DNA of 64,000 nucleotides from Fragilaria crotonensis (Eukaryota; Bacillariophyta; Fragilariophyceae; Fragilariales; Fragilariaceae): NCBI GenBank assembly GCA_022925895.1, contig JAKSYS010000261.1, forward strand, positions 1-64,000. Direction: 5' to 3'. Below are positions 54,457-64,000 of this stretch, in pieces. The notes under the pieces are model-generated. The model searched no databases, was not told where the DNA came from, and saw only the letters and a program-made list of their open reading frames with translations. A program made the position numbers and the translations under genes. Each line of letters starts with the position of its first letter. Positions within the stretch are counted from its first letter, which is position 1.

Positions 54457-55461
54457 CTAACAATTACGTCCGTAGGGCGATGCATCTGACGAACACTCCA
54501 TTGATTGTCTTAATGTAATCAACGAAGTAGTACATCGCGGAATACTGATATTGTTTGCGATAATCACATGATGATCCGACATCATTTTTGTCTGACGAAT
54601 TAGATAACGAGCGAACGCTTCGGGATGCCTCGTTTTCATTTGAAATGGCACAAACGCATGATCATCACGGTATGCTTGTTTAAGAAGCCGAAGCATCTCG
54701 AATGAGTCTTTCTTTGCGGTTTCAATGGCATAAGCTTTAGTCTTGATGATATGTTCACTGCGGGTAGTCTGAGGTGTCGTAAATGTTAACTGGAATTTTG
54801 GTATCTTGGTGCGCAGTGGGAGATTCTCCTGAAGCTCTTTCCTGACCTTTTCCGTTGCGTTGACTACATCATAGACTTGTGGGTCTAATCCAAAGACGAA
54901 TCCAAGTTGCGTTGTATCCCAAATGTCTTCTGTCCATCGGTGCTCTGTCAAATAGCATTGGTGACTTTTCAACAACTCCATGATTTTGGGAACATCTTTC
55001 ATTTCCTGGAGTGTCACTGACGTCCTGACTCGATGAATAATCAATGTCGAAACACCTTTGAGACGGAGTGATTGCGAATCTGTTCGTTGTGGTTGAGTCC
55101 CAATACGTGTCCTTGATGAGGTCTGATAAACCTTGAAATTATTGTTATGCTGTCCAATCGTCCAACGAACTGTATCAACTTTTGGCATAACCTGACCATT
55201 GTTGTTAATGATCTGAACTTCTGCACCAAACTGATCTTGAATTGCCTGGATCCAATGAAGATGAACTTGACCTGGAAGTACTTGATCTTTGTGGATATGA
55301 CCGATAAAGCGGAATTTCAACGTTTTTTCCATTCTGTGACTATCATTTGTGTTCCTTTTGCTCATCGCAGGTGGAGTTACATCTGATGCGTCGTCCTGAT
55401 GGATTGTCACTGCTGCCGGGACGCTCCCATCACCGGAAGGACGAACGGCGGAGTCGGTCAT
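54457..55461 (-). CDS. ORF of unknown function next to the gypsy remnant
   Basis: About 334 aa from MTDSAVRPSGDGSV. Hydrophilic N-terminus, then KTLKFRFIGHIHKDQVLPGQ, VRWTIGQHNNNFKVYQTSSR, and a basic/aromatic C-terminal half (HRWTEDIWDTTQLGFVFGLD, HPEAFARYLIRQTK). No domain I recognise; no zinc knuckle, protease or membrane helix. It lies about 15-35 bp after the integrase end of the Ty3/gypsy remnant and on the same strand, so it may be an extra ORF of that element or the front of another one. Its long open frame contrasts with the truncated pol upstream. Confidence 0.5.
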   Translation of the reverse strand: MTDSAVRPSGDGSVPAAVTIHQDDASDVTPPAMSKRNTNDSHRMEKTLKFRFIGHIHKDQVLPGQVHLHWIQAIQDQFGAEVQIINNNGQVMPKVDTVRWTIGQHNNNFKVYQTSSRTRIGTQPQRTDSQSLRLKGVSTLIIHRVRTSVTLQEMKDVPKIMELLKSHQCYLTEHRWTEDIWDTTQLGFVFGLDPQVYDVVNATEKVRKELQENLPLRTKIPKFQLTFTTPQTTRSEHIIKTKAYAIETAKKDSFEMLRLLKQAYRDDHAFVPFQMKTRHPEAFARYLIRQTKMMSDHHVIIANNISIPRCTTSLITLRQSMECSSDASPYGRNC

Positions 55462-55489
55462 TGTCCGTATCGGTCGGTACAAAACCTAC

Positions 55490-57110
55490 CTGAGATTCAC
55501 GTAGAAAATCGTAAGAGGCTTACGGTATTTTCCAAAGTGAAAATTCTTGTCTTTAATTGGATAGGCAACAACATATCGCGTCCGAACACTAACTGTCCAG
55601 GTGTAGCATCTAACGTAGTATGTACTGTACTACGTATTGCCCATGCAGCTGCGCTTAGGAACGGCCCCCAAGGGTCATTTGTATTGAGTTCTTTACGCTC
55701 GAGTTCAAATGTCCAAAGTGCGTTGCCAAGTACTTGGTGTACTCGTTCCACAATACCATTTGATTGAGGATTGTAACTGGATGACGGTTTTTCCTTCATA
55801 CCATAATTTTCGCACATTTCTTTAAACTGTGCTTTGAATTCGGAACCGTTGTCATACCCTATGTATTGGGGTCGTGGATATCTTGTTAACCACGTATTAT
55901 TAAACGCTTCCATGACAGTATGTGCATTTTTGTCTGGTATAGCAATAACTTTGAACCATCCTGTCACGGGGTTGATCATAGTCAATGCCGCGAAGTGTAT
56001 GCGTAGGCGTTAGACGTCGGCGTATGGTCCAATCAAGTCTACGTTTACGAGACCAGGAAGTTCTTCAGCTTCCTTAGGAGGTAAGTGTCCATACTTCTTC
56101 CTTTGTTTCTTAAATAATTGACACGTACAACATGTCTTACAAAATGTCTCAACGTGACTACGTAATTTCGGCCACGTACATGTTTGACGTATCGTTGCTT
56201 CAGTGCGTGATTCTCCTGGGTGTGCTAGATACTCATGATACCAAGCAACTCTGCAGCGTTGTTGAAGTTGAATAGGAATATATATTTTTCCTTGGTACGT
56301 AATGACCTCAACTCCTTCAATCGTTTTGGTATTGAAGTTCTGACTTTTTGATTTCGTACTTCTTTGTTTAAGTTCATTATCTAACCGTTGGTATTTAGCA
56401 ATTAGCGTAGGACTTAACGGAAAGTCAGTTTCCTTAACGTCCATTTTTGTCATGAATATATAAGCCATACTATCATTCGTAGGCTCTGTTGGTAACTTCT
56501 CATTGAAGTTTGCATCTAATTGTGACAAGGCGTCAGCAATGACGTTCTTTTCTCCTTTTATGTGTAGAAAGGTAGGTCCAAACTCTTCTATTAGGAGTCT
56601 CCATCGTATAATACGATCAGTGGACATTTTCTGATATAGGAGATTCTTGTGATCTGTATGTACTATCAGTTTTTGACCCAATAGTATATTTTTGAATTCT
56701 TTAAGCGTTTCTACTATGGATAACAGTTCTTGTTCACCAGTTGTGTAACGTTTTTGAGCGCTGTTAAGTTTCCTACTGTAGAAAGCTAACGGACGGTCAT
56801 TTTGCATTATGACTGCTCCCAGTTGATAATCACTGGAGTCCGTATAAATATGAAAGTCTTTTGAGAAATCTGGATAAGCCAGTAATGTCTCTCAACTAAT
56901 TATAGCCTTAATGTCTTCGAAGGCTTTCTGTTCTTTATCATGCCAAATAAATTTAGCTTTGGCAGAACACATCGCCGTAAGTGGTGCTAATATGTGACTT
57001 CTACGTCGCCACATGTCACGGTAGTAATTGATCATACCTAAGAAACGTCTTAACTGCCGTTTGGTAGTTGGTGGTGTCAGCCGCAGTAAGCGACGAGGCA
57101 TTTGCTCTAC
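55490..57110 (-). mobile_element. Ty3/gypsy remnant (C-terminal pol), 5'-truncated
   Basis: The order reverse transcriptase end (RQLRRFLGMINYYRDMW), RNase H (YTTGEQELLSIVETLKEFKN, VHTDHKNLLY), zinc-binding part (HLAHPGESRTEATIRQTC...CKTCCTCQLFK) and integrase core (VNVDLIGPY, YIGYDNGSEF, YNPQSNGIVERVHQ) is that of Ty3/gypsy, unlike the copia elements nearby. It is cut off near 57110 where another transposon fragment begins, and has a few breaks. No LTRs were found. Confidence 0.85.
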
Positions 57111-57376
57111 TAATGTATGTGAACTACGAAGATAAGTGGACAAAACAGGGTAGTGCACAGGCAGGACAATCGGAGCAAAGCGGAAAGAAAGTAATTCGAG
57201 GAAAGTATACCGTTCAGAATAGTGGGACCTGCAAATATGGCGGATGGAGTCATGCCGGCATGAGGCGCTTTAATGAGCTGTACGACTTGGTTGTTGAGGA
57301 CAGGGCTTGCCCGCAGGCTGCTGCAGTGGAAAAGGAGTTCCTAAACTATTGCATTAAAGAAACAGGAAGAAGGTAG
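57110..57376 (+). pseudogene. Fragment of a transposon protein, GGWS domain
   Basis: An open stretch encodes about 88 aa: GKYTVQNSGTCKYGGWSHAG, then MRRFNELYDLVVEDR, then AAVEKEFLNYCIKETGRR and a stop. It matches in order the broken ORF end at 40.05-40.37 kb (GKRYTISTTRKC, GGWSSKGIKQFNFLRALL, MEKLLMDFCRTKVG). The upstream part of the open frame lies over gypsy sequence and is not part of it. Confidence 0.5.
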
Positions 57377-57960
57377 GAGGAGACGAGTGATGAACCGACT
57401 GCCGTTGAAGGGTCACCCAGCATGTTGCAACCACGCTATATTCGAGCGGCGTGGGATTTGAATGATGAGTAGTGAACATTTTTACTAAAATAGTATATTT
57501 CGACACCGCCATTGATGAGTTACTAGTCCCTACAAACATTGGAACCTCAACAATACATTGCTGTGGAGCAAAAAATCAATGGCGACTTCATAACATTCTA
57601 ACCAACTTTTGATTTTACGTACATGCCATATAATGTGTATTGCGATACAAGTAATGGCGAGAAACACACAATGTATTAAGTGAATATCAACAATAATTGT
57701 GATTAATATGTTTAATACATACGTTTAACGGTGACAATATAAAATGTATGGGGGATGTCACCATGTACATGTGACTTCAAGTGAAAGTACTCGTGTTACT
57801 TACAGAAGAAGGAAGAGGTATGATAAAAGTACTAGTAATTGAATTGTGACTAAGTATATGCATCGTGAAAGGAAATCCATTTCGGAACGTGCAATCGTAT
57901 GCGTACGAGAACTCGCGTGTCAAATAGAGAACAGTACAGTACCGTATCAGGATTTACTTG
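57377..57960. other. AT-rich region without a supported gene
   Basis: About 580 bp, no ORF or RNA. It should include remains of the transposon whose ORF ends at 57376 and, at its right end, the 3' LTR of CoDi copy 4, but no matching LTR was recognised left of the purine tract at 57961. Confidence 0.5.
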
Positions 57961-59472
57961 GTCCCCTCGAATCGAGGACGGTCATGAATCGATCTCAATT
58001 CGCAAATCAGAATGTCCATTCTCCAAACAAGTAATTACGCTTTGCAGAAGGCAAACGTTTTGTGAAACAATCAGCGATATTCAAATCAGTGCGGATATGA
58101 GCAAGCGTAATGATCCCCGCTGCCGTTGACCACCGACAATGATGGTAAGCAACTGACGAATGTTTCTTATTCAACGTTGATTCCACACTTGTCGTATTCT
58201 TAACCACGCTTTCATTATCACAGAATACGTACGTTGGTTCAGCCTTGGGCATAGGGATACCAAAACATCTCAATTTAAATCGCAAGTGTTCTATCGCTTC
58301 CAGGCATGTCTTTAATGCAATGAACTCAGCCGAAAAAGTGCTGGTCTCAACAGTTTGCTGTCTCTTGCTATACCATATGATTGGCGCACGATTAATAAAT
58401 ATCACATAGCCCGTATGTGATCGGCGAGTCTGCTTATTTGCGGCATGAGACGCATCAACATATGCGACCGTAATCACATTACGACCTCGTGGTCGTGGCA
58501 TCCGATGCGGTAAAAGTTCCTCAGCATCACGATAGATCTCAGAAAAATCCTCCTTCTTTGTTCTGAAATCATCGTACGGGATATTCGGCAGTTCAGGTGA
58601 CAGGTAGAGAGTGACTCTGGGGTGCTTTTGCAGGTAACCGAAGATATGAAGCAATTGCTTCAGGTGGCCTTCCCGAGGATTGGCCTGATATTGTGACAGT
58701 AATGATACTTCCAGTAGGATATCAACTCGACCAATTTCAGTGGCCCACCTCAGGACACCAATCAGTTCTTGAAAGAATGTGACATCTTTTGCATTCAACT
58801 CTTCAGTAACATCTAGTTCCGGTACGTACGTAATTGACATAGGAGTCTCCACATGTTTCGTAGGCAACCTTCTCGATGTCCCCTTGGGTACCTCTGCTAC
58901 ATTCTTCACTGCTGCTTTTACATATTCCTGACTGGTCACGGTCCAGCAGGTAATGTTGTTGATGGGCTTCTCTTGCAATTTAGCGCCCAGGTAGTACTCA
59001 GGTGCCTCAATTTTATCATCCTTTAGCTTGAATGTTGATTGTACATCTCGTAGTATTAATTCAGGTTCACAAGAAATAGCAAGTATGTCATCGACATACA
59101 TCAAAACGTATTCATAATATTCCTCACCATCACACTTCGTTGCGGCTCGCAACCATACGTCTGGATCAGCTAGCGTAGAATGGAAGCCCAGTTCTGACAA
59201 CTTCTCTGCCATGTAGGCTCGAAAACTGAAGCTAGCAGATTTGAGACCATACAGGGCTCTTACCACTAGAAGATTTTTACCTTCGTCCGGTCCAAACTCC
59301 GGACCAGCAACCATCCAACATTTCTCCTTATTTGGGGCCGTTAAGAACGCATTCTGTACGTCGGCTCCCATCACTTTCAAATCATTCAGTGCAGCGATGG
59401 TAAGCAGTATGCGGACTGAATCCCTGGACACGACAGTACTATAAGTTACAGAAGCAGGTGCGCCAGTTTTAT
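57961..59472 (-). mobile_element. CoDi-like copia (copy 4), 3' half only
   Basis: A purine tract (reverse complement CGAGGGGAC at 57961-57970) precedes an open stretch ending at 58007 that holds the reverse transcriptase (ADVQNAFLTAPNKE, LMYVDDILA) and RNase H (VAYVDASHAANKQTRRSHTG, VETSTFSAEFIAL) of a CoDi-like element, about 50% like copies 1 and 2. It is cut at 59472 by the tyrosine-recombinase element. The 5' half may lie beyond the window. It lacks the structured 3' motif. Confidence 0.88.
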
Positions 59473-59768
59473 CGAAATAAATTCCGAGTCTTGTCCAAAT
59501 TTCTCTAAGTCCGTTTAGTCGGATGAGTCGTCTGCTTCGTGGTTTCGTCGTACCGTTGTCTCGCGCACTGTCGCGTCGATTCGTGTGTTGTCTGTGGTCA
59601 TTCTCGTTTCTCTTTTGTGCTCGTGAGACTAGTAGAAATAAATAGATGGCATCGGAATCTGGTCCTAATAGTTTTGTCTCTCTCTCCTGGTTCGTCTCGC
59701 GGTGTCGGTCCCGTGATAGTTATCTAGCGGGGTCCGTCGCGCGATTGTGAGTCGACCTGGTTTCCGCC
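59473..59768 (-). repeat. Split direct repeat B2 of the tyrosine-recombinase element
   Basis: CGAAATAAATTCCGAG to GGTTTCCGCC, 296 bp; nearly identical to 60011-60305 (one 2-bp and one 1-bp length difference). Its outer end (59473) cuts CoDi copy 4. Confidence 0.93.
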
Positions 59769-59823
59769 CCATGCAGAGCATGGCCAGGAGGTAACCGGCG
59801 CCAGGGCGCCGATGAACCTAGGC
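59769..59823 (-). promoter_or_regulatory. Conserved structured 3' motif (tyrosine-recombinase element)
   Basis: In element sense GCCTAGGTTCATCGG, hairpin (ATCGGCGCC paired with GGCGCCGGT), CCGGTTACCTCCTGG, hairpin CCATG/CATGG with five-base loop. It abuts the A2/B2 junction exactly at 59768/59769. The stems keep pairing although bases differ from the CoDi copies. Confidence 0.7.
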
Positions 59824-60010
59824 ATCGGGCCAGGAGAGGAGGTGTGGGTGGGTGGGATTAACTAGAGTAGTGTCTTTGTCGATTCGAGTTCGTTCGGATT
59901 GTGAGCAATTCGTATCTTGTGTTGTGTTGTGTCGTGGTGTTCGTCTGTCTGTGTCTCGTGTTCGTCTGTCTGATGGCGACTGCCCGTCCTTTCGATCTTC
60001 GGACATGCCA
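59769..60010 (-). repeat. Spacer A2 between the split repeats
   Basis: 242 bp. In Ngaro/PAT elements the order is A1, ORFs, B1, A2, B2; this spacer is therefore expected to recur at the 5' end beyond 64000. It starts at 59769 with the structured motif shared with the CoDi elements. Confidence 0.7.
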
Positions 60011-60305
60011 CGAAATAAATTCCGAGTCTTGTCCAAATTTCTCTAAGTCCGTTTAGTCGGATGAGTCGTCTGCTTCGTGGTTTCGTCGTACCGTTGTCTC
60101 GCGCACTGTCGCGTCGATTCGTGTGTTGTCTGTGGTCATTCTCGTTTCTCTTTTGTGCTCGTGAGACTAGTAGAAATAAATAGATGGCATCGGAATCTGG
60201 TCCTAATAGTTTTGTCTCTCTCCTGGTTCGTCTCGCGGTGTCGGTCCCGTGATAGTTATCTAGCGGGGGTCCGTCGCGCGATTGTGAGTCGACCTGGTTT
60301 CCGCC
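60011..60305 (-). repeat. Split direct repeat B1 of the tyrosine-recombinase element
   Basis: Copy of 59473-59768, 538 bp away. The end of the recombinase coding region runs into it. Confidence 0.93.
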
Positions 60306-61706
60306 ATTTTCCGGTTGTCGTTCGTCCGCAGAATCTGGGGCGATCGTGTAGAAAGATTGTCGACTCGTCATGCGTGCGGCTACTCCGAGTGTCGAGTCCG
60401 GCACTTGAATTCGGAGGTATCTCATGAACGTCTGGCTTCGCCACCTCCCCACCATCTGAATCGTCTCACTTGGAACTCCGGCGAGGTGCATGGCCATCGC
60501 GGCGCCTGATCTGATCGAGTGAGTGCCGATGCCACTCGCCTGGAGGCCAAGCCTCTCCTCCCCTGCGAGTCGTCGCCATCCTGAGCTGCCTCAGTATGGA
60601 CTTGGAAGAGATGTGTTGGGGTTCGTCTGAGTCCTGCGTCCTGACGGCGTTAATCTTCGGGTTCGTCCGTGAATGGCAATCGTAACTCCGTACCCTCGTC
60701 GTCAGGTCCGCTAGCACGCGGACGGGGCAGATGTCCGTTTGTCCCTGCCTGTCGTTTCGATGCTGAGTCACTGTCGCGCCTTTGTCCCCGTTCTTTTGTC
60801 GCCGGAAGGTGATCGACACGGTGTCGGCATTCTCCAGTTGTCCTCGGTCGGTTGTCTGCAGGTCCTGTCCCTTCTGTCGGAAACGAACGTCGTCCACTCT
60901 GATCACTGATGTCGTCCGTCGGCTTCCGACATCGGAATATTCGCACGACCTCATGGCGAAAAGAACGCGACCACCACAAGTTGTCCAATAGCGATGTCCG
61001 TCTCGTTTCTTGCCCAGGATCGAACCTTTCGAATCACCTCTAACGGCAGCGCCTGCTGTGGGGTAGGTCCTGGGTCCTCGTCGGCGTAACGTTTCAGTTG
61101 TAAAGCCAGAAGGGGGTCGAGTCGTCCGGCGGCGTCGTGGATTGGGCTCTCAAATTTGTTAAGCCTGAAGGCCTGAGCCACACCGTCGAGGGTGGCACGA
61201 ATGGAACCGGACAAGGGTCCATTGCCAGCTTCCTGAGGTTGTCGGGAGCGAAGCCGTCCGTCCCGAAGGGCGGCGGCGAAGCAGGCGAACGTTTCTGCTT
61301 TCGCTTCTCGTCCGAGTCCTTGGAGAAAAGGCTCCCTCCCGACTCCGTCGATTCGTCCGAGGAATCTTTCGTAACAGCGCCAGCTGCTATCGCGCTTGGC
61401 ACGGGTTGAGTCGGCAAGAGCTGCGTTTTGGGCAGCAGCTGCAGCCAGCCTCCAATCTGCGAAATAAGGGCTGGCCGCAAAGGGATGATCCTGAAGTTCT
61501 GTGGAACAAACGGTGAGCAGTTTTTCGTGATCAAGTCTGTCAGTGCCGCGTCGTCTAGAGCGAAATCTCGGGAGAGCATGTCCGCCACCTTGTTCTCTTT
61601 CCCGGGGAACCACTGCGTGTAGTGGTCTATCTCGTGCGTGAGGCAGAAATCAGCGAACGCTCGGGCTATCGTCAGGTGAAGCGGACAATCGTCGTTGAAG
61701 TTCGAC

Positions 61707-63050
61707 TTAGCAAGCCATCCCGCTGCTGAGGTGCTGTCTCCCTGACTGAGCAGAACGTCTTCGTCCGTCCACGCGGCCCCTTCGTGGAATTCCACGATCA
61801 TCCCCACAAAGGCAGCAAGGAACTCGAGTGTTTAGGGTCGCTCGCCCCAGCAGGTGCTCTGGTAGCTGATATCGCCACGCCAGGCCGCTCTTGAGGCAGT
61901 AGCCTCCGATGCCTTGTGGGCATGCGTCCACCCTCACTATGCGCGTCGGCCACCGGCAAACCAGCCTGTTGATCGAGATACCTCGCGACGCCTTCTGAAG
62001 GAAAGCCTTCCACAGAATCAGGTCGTCCAGTTGGGGTTTGGTCAGTCTCGCCTTCCCGGCCTGCTTCGAACGCTCGCAGGCCTTGTATAGCCTTCCCATA
62101 AAGTGTCTTGCGTAAGGGATGACGTAGGCGGCGTGGCTAAAACGTCCGAGGGTCGTCTCTAGGTCTCTCGTCGTCACGAAGGCATGTCTGTGCGTCAGCA
62201 TCCTGTCAACGGCTTGCGTCCAGCTCATGTGCTTATCGTGAGGCAGTGCGACGACGAAGCGGCGTGTGTCCACGATCCATCCGAGGATCATCTTCCTCTC
62301 GGATGGTTTGGCCTCGGCCAGGAACTTTGGGATCGCAAGGATATCGTCTCTGGGAAAAGTCTCCTTAACCTCGGGGTCGCAAGGCCTCCCGACCAGGTGG
62401 AGCGCCAGCGGATCGCGGCAGCGCTCTTTTCTGCGTCGCGGGGTTGAAGGCCCCAAAATGTCGTCCAGGTAGCAGTCGAAGCGAGGGAGGTCGTCGTAGG
62501 GTGGATAGTTCACTGCGAAGTAGTCCGCCTTGCCGAAAACACTCATTTTGTCGACCGACCCTTTGTCATTGTCCACTGCCCCTTCGGTGTCCAGGAGGTG
62601 CTGGTGCGGCGAGTGGTAGACGCTCGGATCCCAGTCGTCCCTGCGGACAAGGTCGTTTGCCAAGTCCGTGATCATCTCCGACACGTCGCTCCATTGCGAT
62701 GGGTTTGGCGCTCCACCGAACGTCATCCTCAGCGCCACTAACAGCAGGTCGTCGATACTCGTGCAGGACTTCATGGCTGTGGCTGCTTTGAGATGGATTC
62801 GTCTGTAGGCGGATTTGCAGTCGACCTTCGTCATCCAGATAGGCTCGTCTGGCCATAGTTGGCGCAGGAACGAGATGTGGTACATGAGTCTGCTGAATGC
62901 TTTTCCGAAACGTGCTTCTGTCAGTTGGGATGTGTCCACGCGTTCATTTACGCTTCGTCCTGCCACTCCGCTCGGGCTGAATGACTGGTCATGTGTCAGT
63001 CGGAGTTTCTCTATTGAATTTCCTTCGTCGATCGACGTCTGCGCGACCAT
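61707..63050 (-). mobile_element. Reverse transcriptase/RNase H region of the tyrosine-recombinase element
   Basis: An open stretch of 447 codons with the reverse transcriptase blocks VDCKSAYRRIHL, LRMTFGGAPNPSQW and CYLDDILG, followed by a connection region with IDTRRF-type residues. The LDD in place of YVDD is usual in DIRS-like enzymes. Confidence 0.85.
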
Positions 63051-64000
63051 CCCCAGAGGCGCGACCTCGCATCCCTTGATCTCTAAGGCGGCTTCTCGCG
63101 GCAGTGGTAGCTGCCAACCCCTTGAGCTTCGTCCTTCAGCATGGATATCAACTTTGCCTCGTGGCCTCGGGCCGATTTGTGATTGCCGCGAGCTAAGTTG
63201 GCGCGCACGTCCGCGAGGCGGTCAGAATCGAGATCTCGCGAAGCGGGAACTCGGCCCCTTCGAGATGCGCTCCTGAAAACGCGGCCAGAGGGGTGGGCGG
63301 ACAGGAGCGGGGCGAGAAGTTCGGTGGGGCGAAACTCGGATCCCGGCGTCAGGGCGCTGAACGGCTGGGCCCGAAGGGCGGCGTCGAGGTCGAGGCGTAC
63401 CGTTTGAGCACCGCGAGGTTGTGGCGGGCGGCGTCGTGCGTCCAGTCGAAGCGAAACTCCGTCGCGTGGGTGCGCGGTTGGCGGAGTGCAAAATAGTGGC
63501 AAGGGCATCGGCCAGGCGTGGTTCGGGAGTCGTGGGAACGGCGAGTCGACGTTCGGGAGCGGGATCGTCGGCAATGGCACCAACGATGGGAACTTACCGG
63601 GAAGCGGGCGTGGCGTGTCTGCGAGGGCTGATGTCGGCGCGTCGTGGGCGTCTCCGGGCGACAATGCGCGCCACGGAGTGGTCGGTCGGTGGCGAGTCGA
63701 GGGCGGGGCGTAGCGCTCAGGCCCGACTTCGTTTCGTGACGGGTCGTCGCGGGCTGGCGAGAGATGCGGGGCGTCGGCGACGTGGCGGGGCGAGAAGGTT
63801 CGTGCGCGTGGGTTCCCGCGGGACTGTCTCGGGCGGCAGATTCCGATAAAGTCCGGGGCGTCCTACGTGGCGTCTGTTGTGGAACTCGGCCGTCGACCGT
63901 TCCTGGTCGAACGCCCATTGCGACGGCTGTGCGACGAAGGCGGGCTGGAAGTAAGCAGATGCAGAGGGTCCTAATTTTGTTTTCTTGCTGGGCGGCGTCG

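Larger units (their letters stand above)
59473..64000 (-). mobile_element. Tyrosine-recombinase retroelement (DIRS order, Ngaro/PAT-like), continues past the window
   Basis: On the minus strand: a Pro/Arg-rich gag-like region (63.9-63.1 kb), reverse transcriptase (63.05-62.0; MTKVDCKSAYRRIHLKA, ALRMTFGGAPNPSQWS, FDCYLDDILG), RNase H (about 61.9-61.5; LSQGDSTSAAGWLAK, FPGKENKVADMLSRDFA) and a tyrosine recombinase (61.4-60.3; RSCEYSDVGSRR, then VGRWRSQTFMRYLRIQ with the Tyr). No DDE integrase. Its 3' end has a split repeat: 60011-60305, a 242-bp spacer, and 59473-59768. It is broken about four times. GC is visibly higher than in the rest of the window. The 5' end lies beyond 64000. Confidence 0.85.

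Noticed and set aside
59769-59823. The GATGAACCTAGGC word as a hammerhead ribozyme core or an 18S rRNA end
   Set aside because: The hammerhead GAAA and cleavage-site parts are absent, and the likeness to the 18S 3' end is confined to about ten bases not shared in context by the CoDi copies.
59473-60305. The 295-bp direct repeats as LTRs of a small LTR element
   Set aside because: Only 242 bp lie between them and the adjoining coding region has a tyrosine recombinase, which fits split direct repeats better.
63083-63918. Several GC-rich overlapping ORFs on both strands as host genes
   Set aside because: High GC keeps all frames open by chance; the minus-strand Pro/Arg-rich frame is the front part of the tyrosine-recombinase element.

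Overview
The window reads as nuclear DNA of a diatom, most likely a pennate one (inference). The evidence is three compact host genes with single short GT-AG introns, a helicase-associated (HA) domain protein, a very-long-chain 3-oxoacyl-CoA reductase, a Golgi-type nucleotide-sugar transporter, and Ty1/copia elements of the diatom CoDi type. About three quarters of the window is mobile DNA. No rRNA, genuine tRNA gene or CRISPR array was found.

Layout. 1-1.45 kb: end of an NTF2-like gene and a small secreted/membrane protein. 1.5-6.9 kb: a decayed Helitron on the minus strand whose N-terminal part is built from seven 99-bp repeats. 6.9-9.0 kb: gene-free, GTAC-rich DNA. 9.0-14.8 kb: a host gene block (3-oxoacyl-CoA reductase, HA-domain protein, PrmA-type methyltransferase, membrane-anchored methyltransferase-like protein). 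14.8-17.6 kb: no gene, one foldback element. 17.6-18.8 kb: nucleotide-sugar transporter. 19.36-31.5 kb: a young CoDi-like copia element whose 5' LTR was later split by a second, different copia element. 31.8-35.45 kb: a large host membrane protein with 13 eight-cysteine repeats. 35.5-40.8 kb: gene-free DNA and two inverted-repeat DNA transposons. 40.8-47.1 kb: an old, heavily broken copia element. 47.36-54.23 kb: a short inverted-repeat transposon holding a whole-looking CoDi element. 54.4-57.1 kb: a Ty3/gypsy remnant plus an ORF of unknown function. 57.1-59.5 kb: a transposon scrap and the 3' half of another CoDi-like element. 59.47-64.0 kb: a tyrosine-recombinase (DIRS/Ngaro/PAT-like) retroelement with split direct repeats, running off the window.

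The most striking signal is a roughly 55-64 bp sequence after the last ORF of two different CoDi elements and again in the unrelated tyrosine-recombinase element. It keeps the core CGGTTACCTCCTGG and two hairpins whose stems differ by paired changes. This looks like a structured RNA element shared by two orders of retrotransposon. Host genes look ordinary; the large Cys-repeat protein is the least familiar of them.
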